From an uncultured Alphaproteobacteria bacterium (GTDB taxonomy: Bacteria > Pseudomonadota > Alphaproteobacteria > RF32 > CAG-239): a stretch of 64,000 bases of DNA. Shown piece after piece: positions 1-7,764 of this stretch. Made by a program: the position numbers and the translations under genes. The DNA lies in contig CAKQLF010000006.1 in assembly GCA_934254585.1 (NCBI GenBank), positions 1-64,000 of the forward strand. The letters are read 5' to 3'. Position 1 is the first letter of the stretch. Each line of letters begins with the position of its first letter. Below the pieces are notes generated by a model. It saw nothing but the letters and a program-made list of their open reading frames with translations, had not been told where the DNA came from and did no database searches.

Positions 1-16
1 GGCGTTCTTCCGCCAT
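1..16 (-). CDS. Start of a gene cut by the window edge
   Basis: On the minus strand an ATG at 14-16 opens a frame that reads Met-Ala-Glu-Glu-Arg before the window ends. An AGAGG Shine-Dalgarno lies about 10 nt upstream, around 27-31, at good spacing. Only five codons are visible, so the product cannot be named. It is divergent from nothing and would read in the same direction as the membrane protein at 588-923, but 570 bp of repeat-rich DNA separates them. Confidence 0.45.
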
Positions 17-91
17 TTTTATTTTACCTCTTTTTCTTACTCTTTTATACTACTTTTTTATCTAACAATTCGCGGGCGTACTTTTTTTGTC

Positions 92-114
92 ATTGCCGGA
101 CTTGATCCGGCAAT
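92..114. repeat. Short palindrome, ATTGCCGGA-CTTGA-TCCGGCAAT
   Basis: Nine-base arms pair perfectly around a five-base loop. Short palindromes of this wording are common dispersed intergenic repeats in many Proteobacteria. The core GCCGGA/TCCGGC recurs in altered form within the element at 9423-9528. Confidence 0.6.
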
Positions 115-151
115 CTAATGACGACATACTTTTTTCTTTCGTACGTTCGCC

Positions 152-273
152 GTCATTCTAGGCCTTGTGCCTAGAATCTTGTTGCAACAAATGACTAATT
201 CAGTGAATAAATTGGCCTTATTATTACATAAGTACAGGTTCACACAAGATCCTAGGCACAAGGCCTAGGATGA
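152..273. repeat. 122-bp palindrome-ended repeat, intergenic copy
   Basis: The element begins GTCATTCTAGGCC and ends GGCCTAGGATGAC, so its ends are inverted repeats, and each end also contains its own small palindrome (CTAGGC...GCCTAG). The internal segment with GAATCTTGTTGCAACAA and CCTTATTATTACATAAGT is closely matched at 36413-36534, where a second copy of equal length lies inside the open frame of pilin-like locus B. Size, terminal symmetry and dispersal resemble a non-autonomous palindromic (MITE or RPE-like) element. No transposase is nearby. Confidence 0.65.
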
Positions 274-362
274 CTGGTGCCTAGGGTACTTACTTAATAC
301 AGTTTGCAACTTATTTAATTACCACTCTCCCGCACGGGGCGAGGTTTTAAAACACCTTTCCA

Positions 363-468
363 GCGTCATTCGCGGGCACAGACCAGCGAATCTAGATCAC
401 CGGGTCAGACTGTGCGTCACGCCCGTGGATGACTATAAAATGGAGTGCGTCACGTCCGGTGATGACAG
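363..468. repeat. 106-bp repeat element, intergenic copy
   Basis: It begins GCGTCATTCGCGGGCACAG and ends GGTGATGACAG. It aligns without gaps over 106 bp with 9423-9528, which lies inside the open frame of pilin-like locus A. Both copies hold the shared block GACCAGCGAATCTAGAT and the block CAGACTGTGCGTCACG. Several GTCATT/AATGAC-type half sites give it internal dyad symmetry. Confidence 0.65.
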
Positions 469-510
469 TTGAAAGATGTATAAAACGCCGGACAATGAGC
501 TTAATACGAA

Positions 511-559
511 GTAAGATTTTTTCGTAGTGTACAAACTAGTACATAAGAAAAAATCTTAC
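511..559. repeat. Inverted repeat with 13-bp arms
   Basis: GTAAGATTTTTTC at 511-523 is the exact reverse complement of GAAAAAATCTTAC at 547-559, with a 23-nt loop. It lies just downstream, on the minus strand, of the gene at 588-923 and may end that transcript. The U-rich stretch is inside the stem rather than after it, so it is not a classical terminator. Confidence 0.5.
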
Positions 560-587
560 AAGCAGAAAGCCATTAGACGAGTTTCAT

Positions 588-923
588 TTACAGCATAAAG
601 CGGACAAGTTGCACCAAATAAGCATACACCGCAAATGCAGCAATTTTATAAAGTACGGCAATACTCATAACCGAACCGCCGACAACTAAAAGTTGGATTA
701 AAACCGCCGCAACCACGGCACAACCCAAAATCAGCAACCAATAATATTTTTGCTTTAAGAGCAGCAAAGAAACCACCAAGGCAGATATGGTTAAATATAA
801 CCCTTTCATCGCCCCAAACGTTCCCGAAACCGGAGCGGTTACGACGCCAAAACCGAAAATGAATGACGCCATAATCACCACCAAGGCCGCAATAAAAATC
901 ATAAAACAAGTTTGTTTTGACAT
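588..923 (-). CDS. Small integral membrane protein, unknown
   Basis: A 111-residue, very hydrophobic protein. Four likely membrane-spanning stretches can be read, at about residues 7-28, 38-55, 61-80 and 84-108, separated by short loops with a few Lys/Tyr residues (KQKYYW at about 57-62). There is no signal peptide cleavage site and no motif I recognise. The ATG is preceded by AGAGGG at good spacing. It follows proS by only 18 bp on the same strand, so it is probably the last gene of the rpmI-rplT-pheST-proS run. Function is unknown; the context alone does not suggest a role in translation. Confidence 0.75.
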   Translation of the reverse strand: MSKQTCFMIFIAALVVIMASFIFGFGVVTAPVSGTFGAMKGLYLTISALVVSLLLLKQKYYWLLILGCAVVAAVLIQLLVVGGSVMSIAVLYKIAAFAVYAYLVQLVRFML

Positions 924-941
924 TTTTATACCCTCTAAAAA

Positions 942-2459
942 CTAATAGCTACGCGCGTAAATAACGTCTAAAGTTGCGTCTTTACCGGTCAGCAAGCATT
1001 TGCCGGTGGTACCGCTCTGGTCAAACGGAATACAGCGAATGGTGATTTTCATCGCTTTCAGCAATTCTTCGGTTGCCGGATCAGCACACCACTTACCACG
1101 CACAAAAGCCACTTTGCCTTGCTTGTCATCTTCAATCCACTCATTACCATTGGCAAAATAAGCGGCAAATTCTTCCGGAGTTTTAATATCGGTACGGATA
1201 TTTTGCTCTAAACGCTCTTTTGCGCGCTTAAACATTTTATGTTGCAAAAATTCCAAACGCTCGCTGACAGAAGCCACAAATTCTTCGGTTTTCAGAATTT
1301 TTTTGCCTTCCGGCTGACCAAAGAAAATGCGTTCTTTAACCATCAAACCGCCGTTTTCAATGTCGCGAGCTCCAATTTCGCAAACCATAGGCGCGCCTTT
1401 TCGCACCCACTCCCAAACTTTATCCACACTGGATTTGTCGCGAGAATCAATTTTGGTGCGCAATCTTTCGCCAAACGCGGTTTTGTTTTTCAGTTGAGCT
1501 TGAATATTTTCAATATACGCCATAATTTTTGCGGCATCGTCATTCTTTTTAATCAGTGGAATAAAAATGATTTGATATGGCGCAATTCTCGGCGGCACCA
1601 CCATTCCCTCGTCATCGGCGTGCGACATAATCACACCGCCGATTAAGCGGGTGGAAACACCCCAAGAAGTGGTGTAAGCGTATTCTTGCTCATTGTTTTG
1701 GTTAACAAACTTAATATCCGCCGACTTGGCAAAATTTTGCCCCAAAAAGTGAGAAGTTCCGGCTTGCAGAGCTTTACCGTCTTGCATCATTGCTTCAATG
1801 CAATAAGTATCTACCGCCCCCGGAAATTTTTCGTGTTCCGGCTTGCGTCCGGCAATCACCGGCATAGCCAAAACATCTTCGGAAACTTCTTTGTATATAC
1901 CAAGCATTTTAGTTGTTTCGGCTTCTGCCTCTTGAGCCGTAGCGTGTACGGTATGTCCTTCTTGCCACAAAAATTCACGAGTGCGCAAAAACAGGCGCGG
2001 ACGCATTTCCCAACGCACCACATTCGCCCACTGGTTCAGCAAAATCGGTAAATCACGATAAGACTTCACCCATTTAGAAAACGAGTCGGCAATAATGGTT
2101 TCACTGGTCGGACGCACAATCAGCGGTTCGTCCAATTCGGAAGCAGGTTTCAGCTTGCCGTCTTCATTAACCAAACGAGAGTGAGTAACCACAGCCATTT
2201 CTTTGGCAAATCCCTCAACGTGGTCGGCTTCTTTTTGAAAGAAAGAAAGCGGAATAAACAACGGAAAATAGTAGTTTTCGTGACCTGTTTCCTTAAAACG
2301 ATAATCCATTTCGTGTTGGATACGCTCCCAAATTCCATAGCCCCAGGATTTTATAACCATACACCCCGGAGAAACGGAATTTTCCGCCATATCGGCTTCG
2401 GCAACCACACTTTGATACCATTCAGGATAATTTTGTTTACGACTGTTTTTCAAGGCCAT
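942..2459 (-). CDS. proS: Prolyl-tRNA synthetase, archaeal/eukaryotic-type
   Basis: Charges tRNA-Pro with proline in the cytoplasm. The 505-residue class II synthetase has the proline-pocket TSE motif at about residues 118-120 and the motif 2 region RPRLFLRTREF at about 153-163, followed by WQEGHT. It then has an anticodon-binding domain and a C-terminal zinc-type extension ending in Tyr. That short architecture, without the editing insertion between motifs 2 and 3, belongs to the archaeal/eukaryotic-like ProRS group found in some bacteria; most Proteobacteria carry the longer bacterial type. This suggests ancient gene replacement (inference). The ATG has AGGAG at good spacing, 10 bp after the pheT stop, so the gene is cotranscribed with pheST. 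Confidence 0.93.
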   Translation of the reverse strand: MALKNSRKQNYPEWYQSVVAEADMAENSVSPGCMVIKSWGYGIWERIQHEMDYRFKETGHENYYFPLFIPLSFFQKEADHVEGFAKEMAVVTHSRLVNEDGKLKPASELDEPLIVRPTSETIIADSFSKWVKSYRDLPILLNQWANVVRWEMRPRLFLRTREFLWQEGHTVHATAQEAEAETTKMLGIYKEVSEDVLAMPVIAGRKPEHEKFPGAVDTYCIEAMMQDGKALQAGTSHFLGQNFAKSADIKFVNQNNEQEYAYTTSWGVSTRLIGGVIMSHADDEGMVVPPRIAPYQIIFIPLIKKNDDAAKIMAYIENIQAQLKNKTAFGERLRTKIDSRDKSSVDKVWEWVRKGAPMVCEIGARDIENGGLMVKERIFFGQPEGKKILKTEEFVASVSERLEFLQHKMFKRAKERLEQNIRTDIKTPEEFAAYFANGNEWIEDDKQGKVAFVRGKWCADPATEELLKAMKITIRCIPFDQSGTTGKCLLTGKDATLDVIYARSY

Positions 2460-2469
2460 TTATTTTCTC

Positions 2470-4854
2470 CTATCTCAATTCACCGCCGGTCTTTTTACCG
2501 ACTTCAGCTATTACTTTATTCATCAAATTTTCAATATCTTTATCGGTAAAGGTTTGTTCCACCGGTTGGAATGTCAATGCAATCGCCACGGATTTTTTAC
2601 CTTCCGGCATATTCTCACCCTCATAAACGTCAAACACGCGCACGTCGGTAATATGATTGCGGTCGGCGTTTTTAGCCGCCGCCATAATTGACGCAGCACT
2701 AACCGATTTGTCAACCACAAAGGCCAAATCCTTATCCACCGGTTGGAATTGTGATAATTCAAGCTTTTTGCGCGCTTTGCCTTGAGAGTTGCGCGGCAAC
2801 GGAATGTTATCCAAGTTTACCTCAAACGCAACTACTCGACTTTTGATGTCAAAGGCTTTCAACACCGCCGGATGAATTTCGCCAAAGTAAGCCAACACAT
2901 TTTTGCCCAAACGCAAAGTTCCGGAACGCCCCGGATGATAATACGATGGTGCGTCAAGCGTAATCTGCGGATTTTCAAACGGTCCTTTAGCCGCGGCAAT
3001 CACCGCCAACGCATCGGCCTTGGCGTCAAAAACATCATAATCGCGGTTGCTGTGCGTCCAATCTTTTTTAGATGTCTGACCACAACGCACGCCGCTGGCA
3101 GCCATAATCTGTTCTTGCGGATTGCGGCCATAGAATTCCGGTCCAACTTCAAACAGGGAGACATTGGCATAACCGCGAGCAATATTATTTTTAACCGCCG
3201 TCAGCAAGTTTGGTAAAATTGACGGACGCATTTCATTCAGTTCTTTGGCAATCGGGTTAGCCAGAATAATCGCTTCGCCGCCTTTACGGAAATATTTTGC
3301 CAAATCACTGTCGGCAAAACTCCAAGTCACGGTTTCATACATACCGCGAGAAGCCAATTCGTGCTTTACGATTAAAGCATTGTGCTGTGCCAGCGACAAA
3401 ATTTCTTTCGGAAACTTATTATGCGGTAAAGAAACGGCCGGAATTTCATCAAGACCAATCATTCGCACAACTTCTTCGACTAAATCGTGCTCGCCCTCAA
3501 TATCACCGCGCCAACTAGGTGAAACCGCCTTGATTTTACCGTTTTCCAAAGAAGTCTCAAAACCGAGTTTATTCAAAATTTCCATAGATTTTTCGGCACT
3601 TACCGGTAAACCGATTAAAGTTTCCAGACGCTCCGGACGCAAATAAGCCACTTGCGGTTCACATTCTTCCGAACCAACCACGGTCAATTCCGACGCCTCT
3701 CCGCCGCAAATACTCAAAATCATCGCCGTTGCATAATCTGAGCCGCTGATGTTTGATTTTGGATCAACCCAACGTTCATAACGATAGCGCGAATCCGAAT
3801 CTATTTGCAGATGACGACCGGTGCAGGCAATACATTCCGGCTTAAACAAAGCGCATTCCAACAAAACATTGTTTGTATTTTCTGAACAGCCCTTAGCCAA
3901 ACCGCCCATAATACCACCCAAACATTGCACACCTTCCGCATCGCAAATGCCCAAGGCCTTATCATTCAAAACATATTCTTTTTCGTTCAGCGCGGTAAAT
4001 TTTTCGCCGTTTTTCGCCATACGAACAACAATATCGCCGCTTAATTTATCCGCGTCAAAAACGTGCAACGGACGTGCCAAATCATAATTTATGTAGTTGG
4101 TAATATCAACAAGCGGAGAAATAGAATGTAGCCCGATTGCCTCCAAACGGTCTTTCATCCACTTCGGCGTTTCGGCTTTATTATTCACATTGCGGATATA
4201 ACGCGCGGTGTAAGTCGGACATTCCGCCGGACATTCCACCGTAATTTTCAGCGGATTAGCAAATTTGGCCGGAGTTTTTACAATATTCAATGGTTTTAAT
4301 TTGCCCAATCCTGCCGCTGCCAAATCGCGAGCAATACCACGCACGCCCAAACATTCGGCGCGGTTAGGAGTAATAGAAACTTCTATTACCGGATCAATTG
4401 CCAAAACTTCCGCCGCCGGTTTACCGAGTTGCGTGTCCGCCGGCAATTCAATAATGGCATTGTGGTCCGAGCCAATTCCCAATTCATCAAAAGCGCACAT
4501 CATACCACAGCTTTCGACACCGCGGATTTTTGTTGGTTTCAAACGCTCGTTAAACAAAGGAATCAAGGTTCCTGATGGTGCGAAAATACCGATTAAACCG
4601 GTATAAACATTCGGCGCGCCGCAAACAACTTGATATTTATGGGTTCCGTCGTTCACGCACAAAATGTGCAAATGGTCAGAATCAGGATGATTTTCCACGC
4701 TATCCAGACGCGCGGTGATAAAGCCGTTTAAATTAGCGGCCGGATTGCAAACTTCTTCAACTTCCAAACCGATACGGGTTAATGTTTCACTAATTTCATC
4801 GAGTGTGGCTGTTGTGTCTAAATGTTCTTTGAGCCATGACAAAGTAAATTTCAT
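2470..4854 (-). CDS. pheT: Phenylalanyl-tRNA synthetase beta subunit
   Basis: The large subunit of the alpha2-beta2 PheRS that charges tRNA-Phe. The 794 residues show the family's usual order: N-terminal KFTLSWLKEHLD, an EMAP/OB-type tRNA-binding domain (about 40-150), B3/B4 editing domain (about 210-390), B5 domain (about 400-470, with LVEEVVRMIGLDEIP), a catalytic-like core, and a C-terminal FDX-ACB anticodon-binding domain (about 700-790). Its ATG overlaps the pheS stop as ATGA, which implies translational coupling and equal subunit supply. Length is normal for the family. Confidence 0.97.
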   Translation of the reverse strand: MKFTLSWLKEHLDTTATLDEISETLTRIGLEVEEVCNPAANLNGFITARLDSVENHPDSDHLHILCVNDGTHKYQVVCGAPNVYTGLIGIFAPSGTLIPLFNERLKPTKIRGVESCGMMCAFDELGIGSDHNAIIELPADTQLGKPAAEVLAIDPVIEVSITPNRAECLGVRGIARDLAAAGLGKLKPLNIVKTPAKFANPLKITVECPAECPTYTARYIRNVNNKAETPKWMKDRLEAIGLHSISPLVDITNYINYDLARPLHVFDADKLSGDIVVRMAKNGEKFTALNEKEYVLNDKALGICDAEGVQCLGGIMGGLAKGCSENTNNVLLECALFKPECIACTGRHLQIDSDSRYRYERWVDPKSNISGSDYATAMILSICGGEASELTVVGSEECEPQVAYLRPERLETLIGLPVSAEKSMEILNKLGFETSLENGKIKAVSPSWRGDIEGEHDLVEEVVRMIGLDEIPAVSLPHNKFPKEILSLAQHNALIVKHELASRGMYETVTWSFADSDLAKYFRKGGEAIILANPIAKELNEMRPSILPNLLTAVKNNIARGYANVSLFEVGPEFYGRNPQEQIMAASGVRCGQTSKKDWTHSNRDYDVFDAKADALAVIAAAKGPFENPQITLDAPSYYHPGRSGTLRLGKNVLAYFGEIHPAVLKAFDIKSRVVAFEVNLDNIPLPRNSQGKARKKLELSQFQPVDKDLAFVVDKSVSAASIMAAAKNADRNHITDVRVFDVYEGENMPEGKKSVAIALTFQPVEQTFTDKDIENLMNKVIAEVGKKTGGELR

Positions 4855-5960
4855 CGTGCAAGTCCTCCGTTATTGCTTAAACCGCCGGTCATAGAAGAAA
4901 AATCAAGCGGTGTAAAACCATAGTGTTTGAGCCAACGAACATCAGATTCAAAAAACGTCCGCAAGTCCGGAATACCATATTTCAGCATAGCCAGACGATC
5001 AATTCCCAAACCAAAAGCAAAACCTTGATATTCGTTAGGGTCAATGCCACCGGCTTTCAAAACATTCGGGTGCACCATACCACAGCCTAGAACTTCAAGC
5101 CAATCTGTACCCGCGCCTATTTTCAGCTCGTTTTTAGTTTTCAGACAACCGATATCCATTTCTGCCGATGGTTCGGTGAACGGAAAATATGACGGACGAT
5201 AGCGCACCGGCAAATCGTCAAGTTCAAAAAAAGCTTTCATAAAATCATACAAACAGCCTTTAAGATGCGCCATTGTGATGTTTTTATCAATAACCAAGCC
5301 CTCAACCTGATGGAACATCGGGGTATGGGTGGCGTCATAATCGGAACGATAGGTGCGTCCCGGAGCAATAATGCGGATTGGCGGCTGCTGTTTTTCCATT
5401 GTGCGGATTTGCATTCCCGATGTGTGAGTACGGATAACGTATGCGGTATCCATATCAAATGGTTCCTCAGGGTTGCTGCTGAGGTAGAATGTATCCTGCA
5501 TTTGGCGCGCCGGATGGTTTGCCGGCATATTCAAAGCGTTAAAGTTATGGAATTGGTCTTCAATATCCGGACCATTTGCCACTTCAAACCCCATTTCGCC
5601 AAAAATAGCGACAACTTCTTCATAAATTTTGGACACAGGGTGAATACGACCTTGAGTTTCGGGGCGAATCGGCAGAGTAACATCAATCGTTTCGCCGGCC
5701 AATTTTTCATTTAAGGCTTTTTCTTCCAACACGGCTTTTTGCGCAGTGATGGCGTTGTCAATTTCGGTTTTAACCACATTCAATGCTTTACCGGCGGCAA
5801 TTTTTTCTTCGAGCGGCAACGCGCCCAAGCCTTTCATTTGTTCGGTCAACTTACCTTTTTTACCCAAAACCGCCACGCGAATATCGTCCAATTCCTTTAA
5901 ATTCGCCGCTGTCTTAATTTTTGTCAGGGTATCGTTTTTTAATTCTTCTAAATTTTCCAT
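4851..5960 (-). CDS. pheS: Phenylalanyl-tRNA synthetase alpha subunit
   Basis: The catalytic alpha subunit of PheRS. I start it at the ATG at 5958-5960 (MENLEELKN), giving 369 residues, the normal family start; AAGG lies about 12 nt upstream. A longer frame reaches a TTG at 6023 but would be encoded by the hairpin that separates it from rplT. The N-terminal coiled-coil arm (about 1-90) is followed by the class II core with HTSGMQIRTM (motif 2 region), FHQVEGLVID, and the glycine-rich motif 3 region near FAFGLGIDRLAMLKYGI. The C-terminal tail after the core, ending GGLSNNGGLAR, is slightly longer than usual. It ends in an ATGA overlap with pheT. Confidence 0.95.
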   Translation of the reverse strand: MENLEELKNDTLTKIKTAANLKELDDIRVAVLGKKGKLTEQMKGLGALPLEEKIAAGKALNVVKTEIDNAITAQKAVLEEKALNEKLAGETIDVTLPIRPETQGRIHPVSKIYEEVVAIFGEMGFEVANGPDIEDQFHNFNALNMPANHPARQMQDTFYLSSNPEEPFDMDTAYVIRTHTSGMQIRTMEKQQPPIRIIAPGRTYRSDYDATHTPMFHQVEGLVIDKNITMAHLKGCLYDFMKAFFELDDLPVRYRPSYFPFTEPSAEMDIGCLKTKNELKIGAGTDWLEVLGCGMVHPNVLKAGGIDPNEYQGFAFGLGIDRLAMLKYGIPDLRTFFESDVRWLKHYGFTPLDFSSMTGGLSNNGGLAR

Positions 5961-5987
5961 TATTTGCAACCTTAGTTTTTTAAACAT

Positions 5988-6032
5988 AAAAAAGAGTCCG
6001 CCTCGGGACTGCCCTTTAGCCAACTCTTTTTT
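5988..6032 (-). terminator. Hairpin between rplT and pheS, terminator or attenuator
   Basis: On the minus strand AAAAAAGAGT and ACTCTTTTTT pair over 10 bp, enclosing a second small GGG-CAGT-CCC hairpin, and the descending arm ends in six U residues. It sits in the rplT-pheS gap, so it could reduce read-through into pheST. Similar positions upstream of pheST hold attenuators in enterobacteria, but no separate leader peptide with a stop codon is visible here. Confidence 0.5.
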
Positions 6033-6055
6033 ATTTTTTTTACTTTGTATCTATT

Positions 6056-6415
6056 TTATTTCTTAAGAGCCGCTTTGGCAGTTTCTACCAACTTAGCAAA
6101 TGCTTGGGGCTCCTTCAAAGCGATATCAGCAAGAACTTTACGATCAAGTTCAACACCGGCTTTAATAAGCCCGCTGATAAATCGAGAATAAGTCATATCA
6201 TTGATACGTGTAGCAGCGTTGATACGTTGAATCCACAAAGAACGAAAACTTCTTTTCTTTGCTTTTCTGTCGCGGTAAGCATATTGCAAACCTTTTTCAA
6301 CTTTTTCAACAGCAACTCTGAATACATTTTTATTACGGCCTCTGTAACCTTTAGCCATATCCAAAATTTTTTTATGGCGAGCGTGAGCCGTCAAACCTCT
6401 TTTAACACGAGACAT
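6056..6415 (-). CDS. rplT: 50S ribosomal protein L20
   Basis: An early-assembling, 23S rRNA-binding large-subunit protein of 119 residues. It opens with the family signature MSRVKRGLTAHARHKKIL and the basic helix AKGYRGRNKNVFR, and has the conserved SLWIQRINAA and TYSRFISGL segments. It follows rpmI by 13 bp and precedes pheS, the classic rpmI-rplT-pheST order. In other bacteria L20 represses its own operon by binding the mRNA; nothing specific to that can be read here. Confidence 0.98.
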   Translation of the reverse strand: MSRVKRGLTAHARHKKILDMAKGYRGRNKNVFRVAVEKVEKGLQYAYRDRKAKKRSFRSLWIQRINAATRINDMTYSRFISGLIKAGVELDRKVLADIALKEPQAFAKLVETAKAALKK

Positions 6416-6428
6416 ATCCTATCCTCCC

Positions 6429-6623
6429 CTAAATAAACGGTAAAAACTTTTTAACAAACTTGTTGGCAGCAGCAATAATCATTGAACCGCGAGCTTGTCT
6501 TTTTTGCTTTGTTGGTTTGTTGAAGAGAAGGTGTCTCTTGAACGAATGGTTTCTTTTTAATTTGCCGGTGCCGGTAACGCTGAAACGTTTAGCAGCGGCT
6601 TTTTTAGTTTTCAATTTAGGCAT
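6429..6623 (-). CDS. rpmI: 50S ribosomal protein L35
   Basis: A 64-residue basic protein starting MPKLKTKKAAAKRF, the family signature, with the GKLKRNHSFKRH core and C-terminal FVKKFLPF. I use the ATG at 6621-6623, preceded by AAGGG at good spacing; an upstream in-frame extension to 6698 has no family support. infC, which usually sits just upstream of rpmI, is absent here; the upstream DNA to 6764 is only AT-rich intergenic sequence. Confidence 0.97.
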   Translation of the reverse strand: MPKLKTKKAAAKRFSVTGTGKLKRNHSFKRHLLFNKPTKQKRQARGSMIIAAANKFVKKFLPFI

Positions 6624-6763
6624 TTTATTCCCTTTCAATAAACTGGAATTAAACAACAAGCTGTCAGGCATGCCAATTCGCCCGAACAACTCAGACAAAG
6701 AGCTTTATACCGCAAATAAATTTTAAATTCAAGTGTTTTTTTAATTTAATCAGACAAACAATA

Positions 6764-6792
6764 TTGACAAAAATTTTCAAATATTTTATATT
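6764..6792 (+). promoter_or_regulatory. Sigma70-type promoter for the gene at 6865
   Basis: A consensus -35 TTGACA at 6764-6769 and a -10 TATATT at 6787-6792 are separated by exactly 17 bp. Transcription should start near 6800, giving a leader of about 65 nt. That leader contains AGAGG...CCTCT and CCGG...CCGG half sites that could fold. Confidence 0.65.
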
Positions 6793-6864
6793 ACGTCTAT
6801 CAATTTATTATTATCATAGAGGATCCGGTCAAATTCAAACCTCTTTAATCATTCCGGTTTTATT

Positions 6865-7569
6865 ATGATTAGATTATTTTTAGTTATCTTGATGGTTTTA
6901 GTATTTAACTTTAACGCTTCGGCTCAAATCAGGTTCTATAGAATATCAGACACAAATATAACTCAAGAAAAATATTTGTTTGGTGATGATAAAATACGTC
7001 TGACCGCAAGTAGTGAAAGTTATGATAGCTACACAATTGTTGCCAAATATACGTTTTATGGAACTTTAATAGATGTAACCATAGAAGGTTATCGTTCCTA
7101 CAAGCAAACTTACCTTGGTAAAAATACAAAACTACCGCTACAAGAATACGCAAAAGGACAGTTGTTGTATTCAGATGGCAAAGTTTGCGAAATTGTCAAC
7201 AAACGCGAACGCTCACTTTTGAAAATAAAAGATGTTAAGTTATGTGCTGTTTATGAAGATTATTCTATTAGTCAGGGACTTAATTGGACTAACTCTCAGT
7301 TCGAGAATAATATAAACCCTAACTATTATCAACTATCTAAGTGGGAAACCGCATATAGCTACATCGAAAACAACAAAAAATATGAAAAGAATGTTGTCTT
7401 TGGAAGCTATGGCACAAAAGCAACTATTTCCGTTTTGGACGTAACCTTTACCAATGGACACAAAGTCAGATTACATATTTACAATGACCCTGAATGGGCT
7501 AATGCCAAACCTAGAATGTTGGTTGAGCGTTTCAAAGTTCGTCAGATAACTGTCTATAAACTTAAATAG
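6865..7569 (+). CDS. Secreted protein of unknown function
   Basis: A 234-residue protein with a clear Sec signal peptide (MIRLFLVILMVLVFNFNASA, likely cut before QIRF). The mature part is rich in Tyr, Lys and Asn and looks like an extracytoplasmic beta-rich domain, with only two Cys (in GKVCEIV and KLCAVYED) that could form a disulfide. I recognise no family. The ATG lacks a close Shine-Dalgarno. It has its own consensus promoter and its own terminator, so it is a single-gene unit. The low GC and Asn/Tyr bias differ from the ribosomal neighbours. Confidence 0.75.
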   Translation: MIRLFLVILMVLVFNFNASAQIRFYRISDTNITQEKYLFGDDKIRLTASSESYDSYTIVAKYTFYGTLIDVTIEGYRSYKQTYLGKNTKLPLQEYAKGQLLYSDGKVCEIVNKRERSLLKIKDVKLCAVYEDYSISQGLNWTNSQFENNINPNYYQLSKWETAYSYIENNKKYEKNVVFGSYGTKATISVLDVTFTNGHKVRLHIYNDPEWANAKPRMLVERFKVRQITVYKLK

Positions 7570-7575
7570 ACACCT

Positions 7576-7605
7576 AAAAAGCCTCACTGCACAGTGGGGC
7601 TTTTT
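7576..7605 (+). terminator. Intrinsic terminator after the secreted protein gene
   Basis: GCCTCACT-GCAC-AGTGGGGC folds as an eight-pair stem (one T-G pair) followed by TTTTT. It is identical except for one loop base to the terminator after the next gene at 9078-9108. Confidence 0.85.
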
Positions 7606-7627
7606 GCTTTACGACTTAAATAATCCA

Positions 7628-7724
7628 CATTTTCCCTACTAAAAAATGCTATATTTAGCACTTTTTCCTTACTAAAAAATGTAATTTTACACACTTTTTC
7701 TATTGAAAAAATGTAATTTTAGTA
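7628..7724. repeat. Three tandem imperfect 33-bp repeats
   Basis: Units at about 7628-7658, 7659-7691 and 7692-7724 share the pattern CACTTTTTC-n-TACTAAAAAATGTAATTTTA with a 33-bp period, close to three helical turns. They lie just upstream of the DUF4143 ATPase gene, 40 bp before its start. Evenly phased repeats at this position could be an operator array bound by a regulator; no spacers are present, so this is not a CRISPR. Confidence 0.65.
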
Positions 7725-7764
7725 TATATTAGTTAAAAAAGCAGTTGATTTACGGAGAGCTCTT

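Larger units (their letters stand above)
17..587. other. Repeat-rich intergenic region
   Basis: No convincing gene is seen here. The stretch is a mosaic of palindromic elements, each entered separately: a 23-bp palindrome at 92-114, a 122-bp element at 152-273, a 106-bp element at 363-468 and a long inverted repeat at 511-559. A segment at about 321-343 containing CTCCCGCACGGGGCGAG recurs near 9598-9617 inside pilin-like locus A. The region therefore carries the same repeat modules that sit inside pilin frames elsewhere in the window, but has no pilin domain. Confidence 0.6.

Noticed and set aside
5961..6023. N-terminal extension of PheS to the TTG at 6023
   Set aside because: It would be encoded by the hairpin and lacks family likeness; the ATG at 5960 matches the family start and has a ribosome site.
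7628..7724. Possible CRISPR array
   Set aside because: The three repeats are contiguous with no unique spacers and differ from each other; no cas gene is present.
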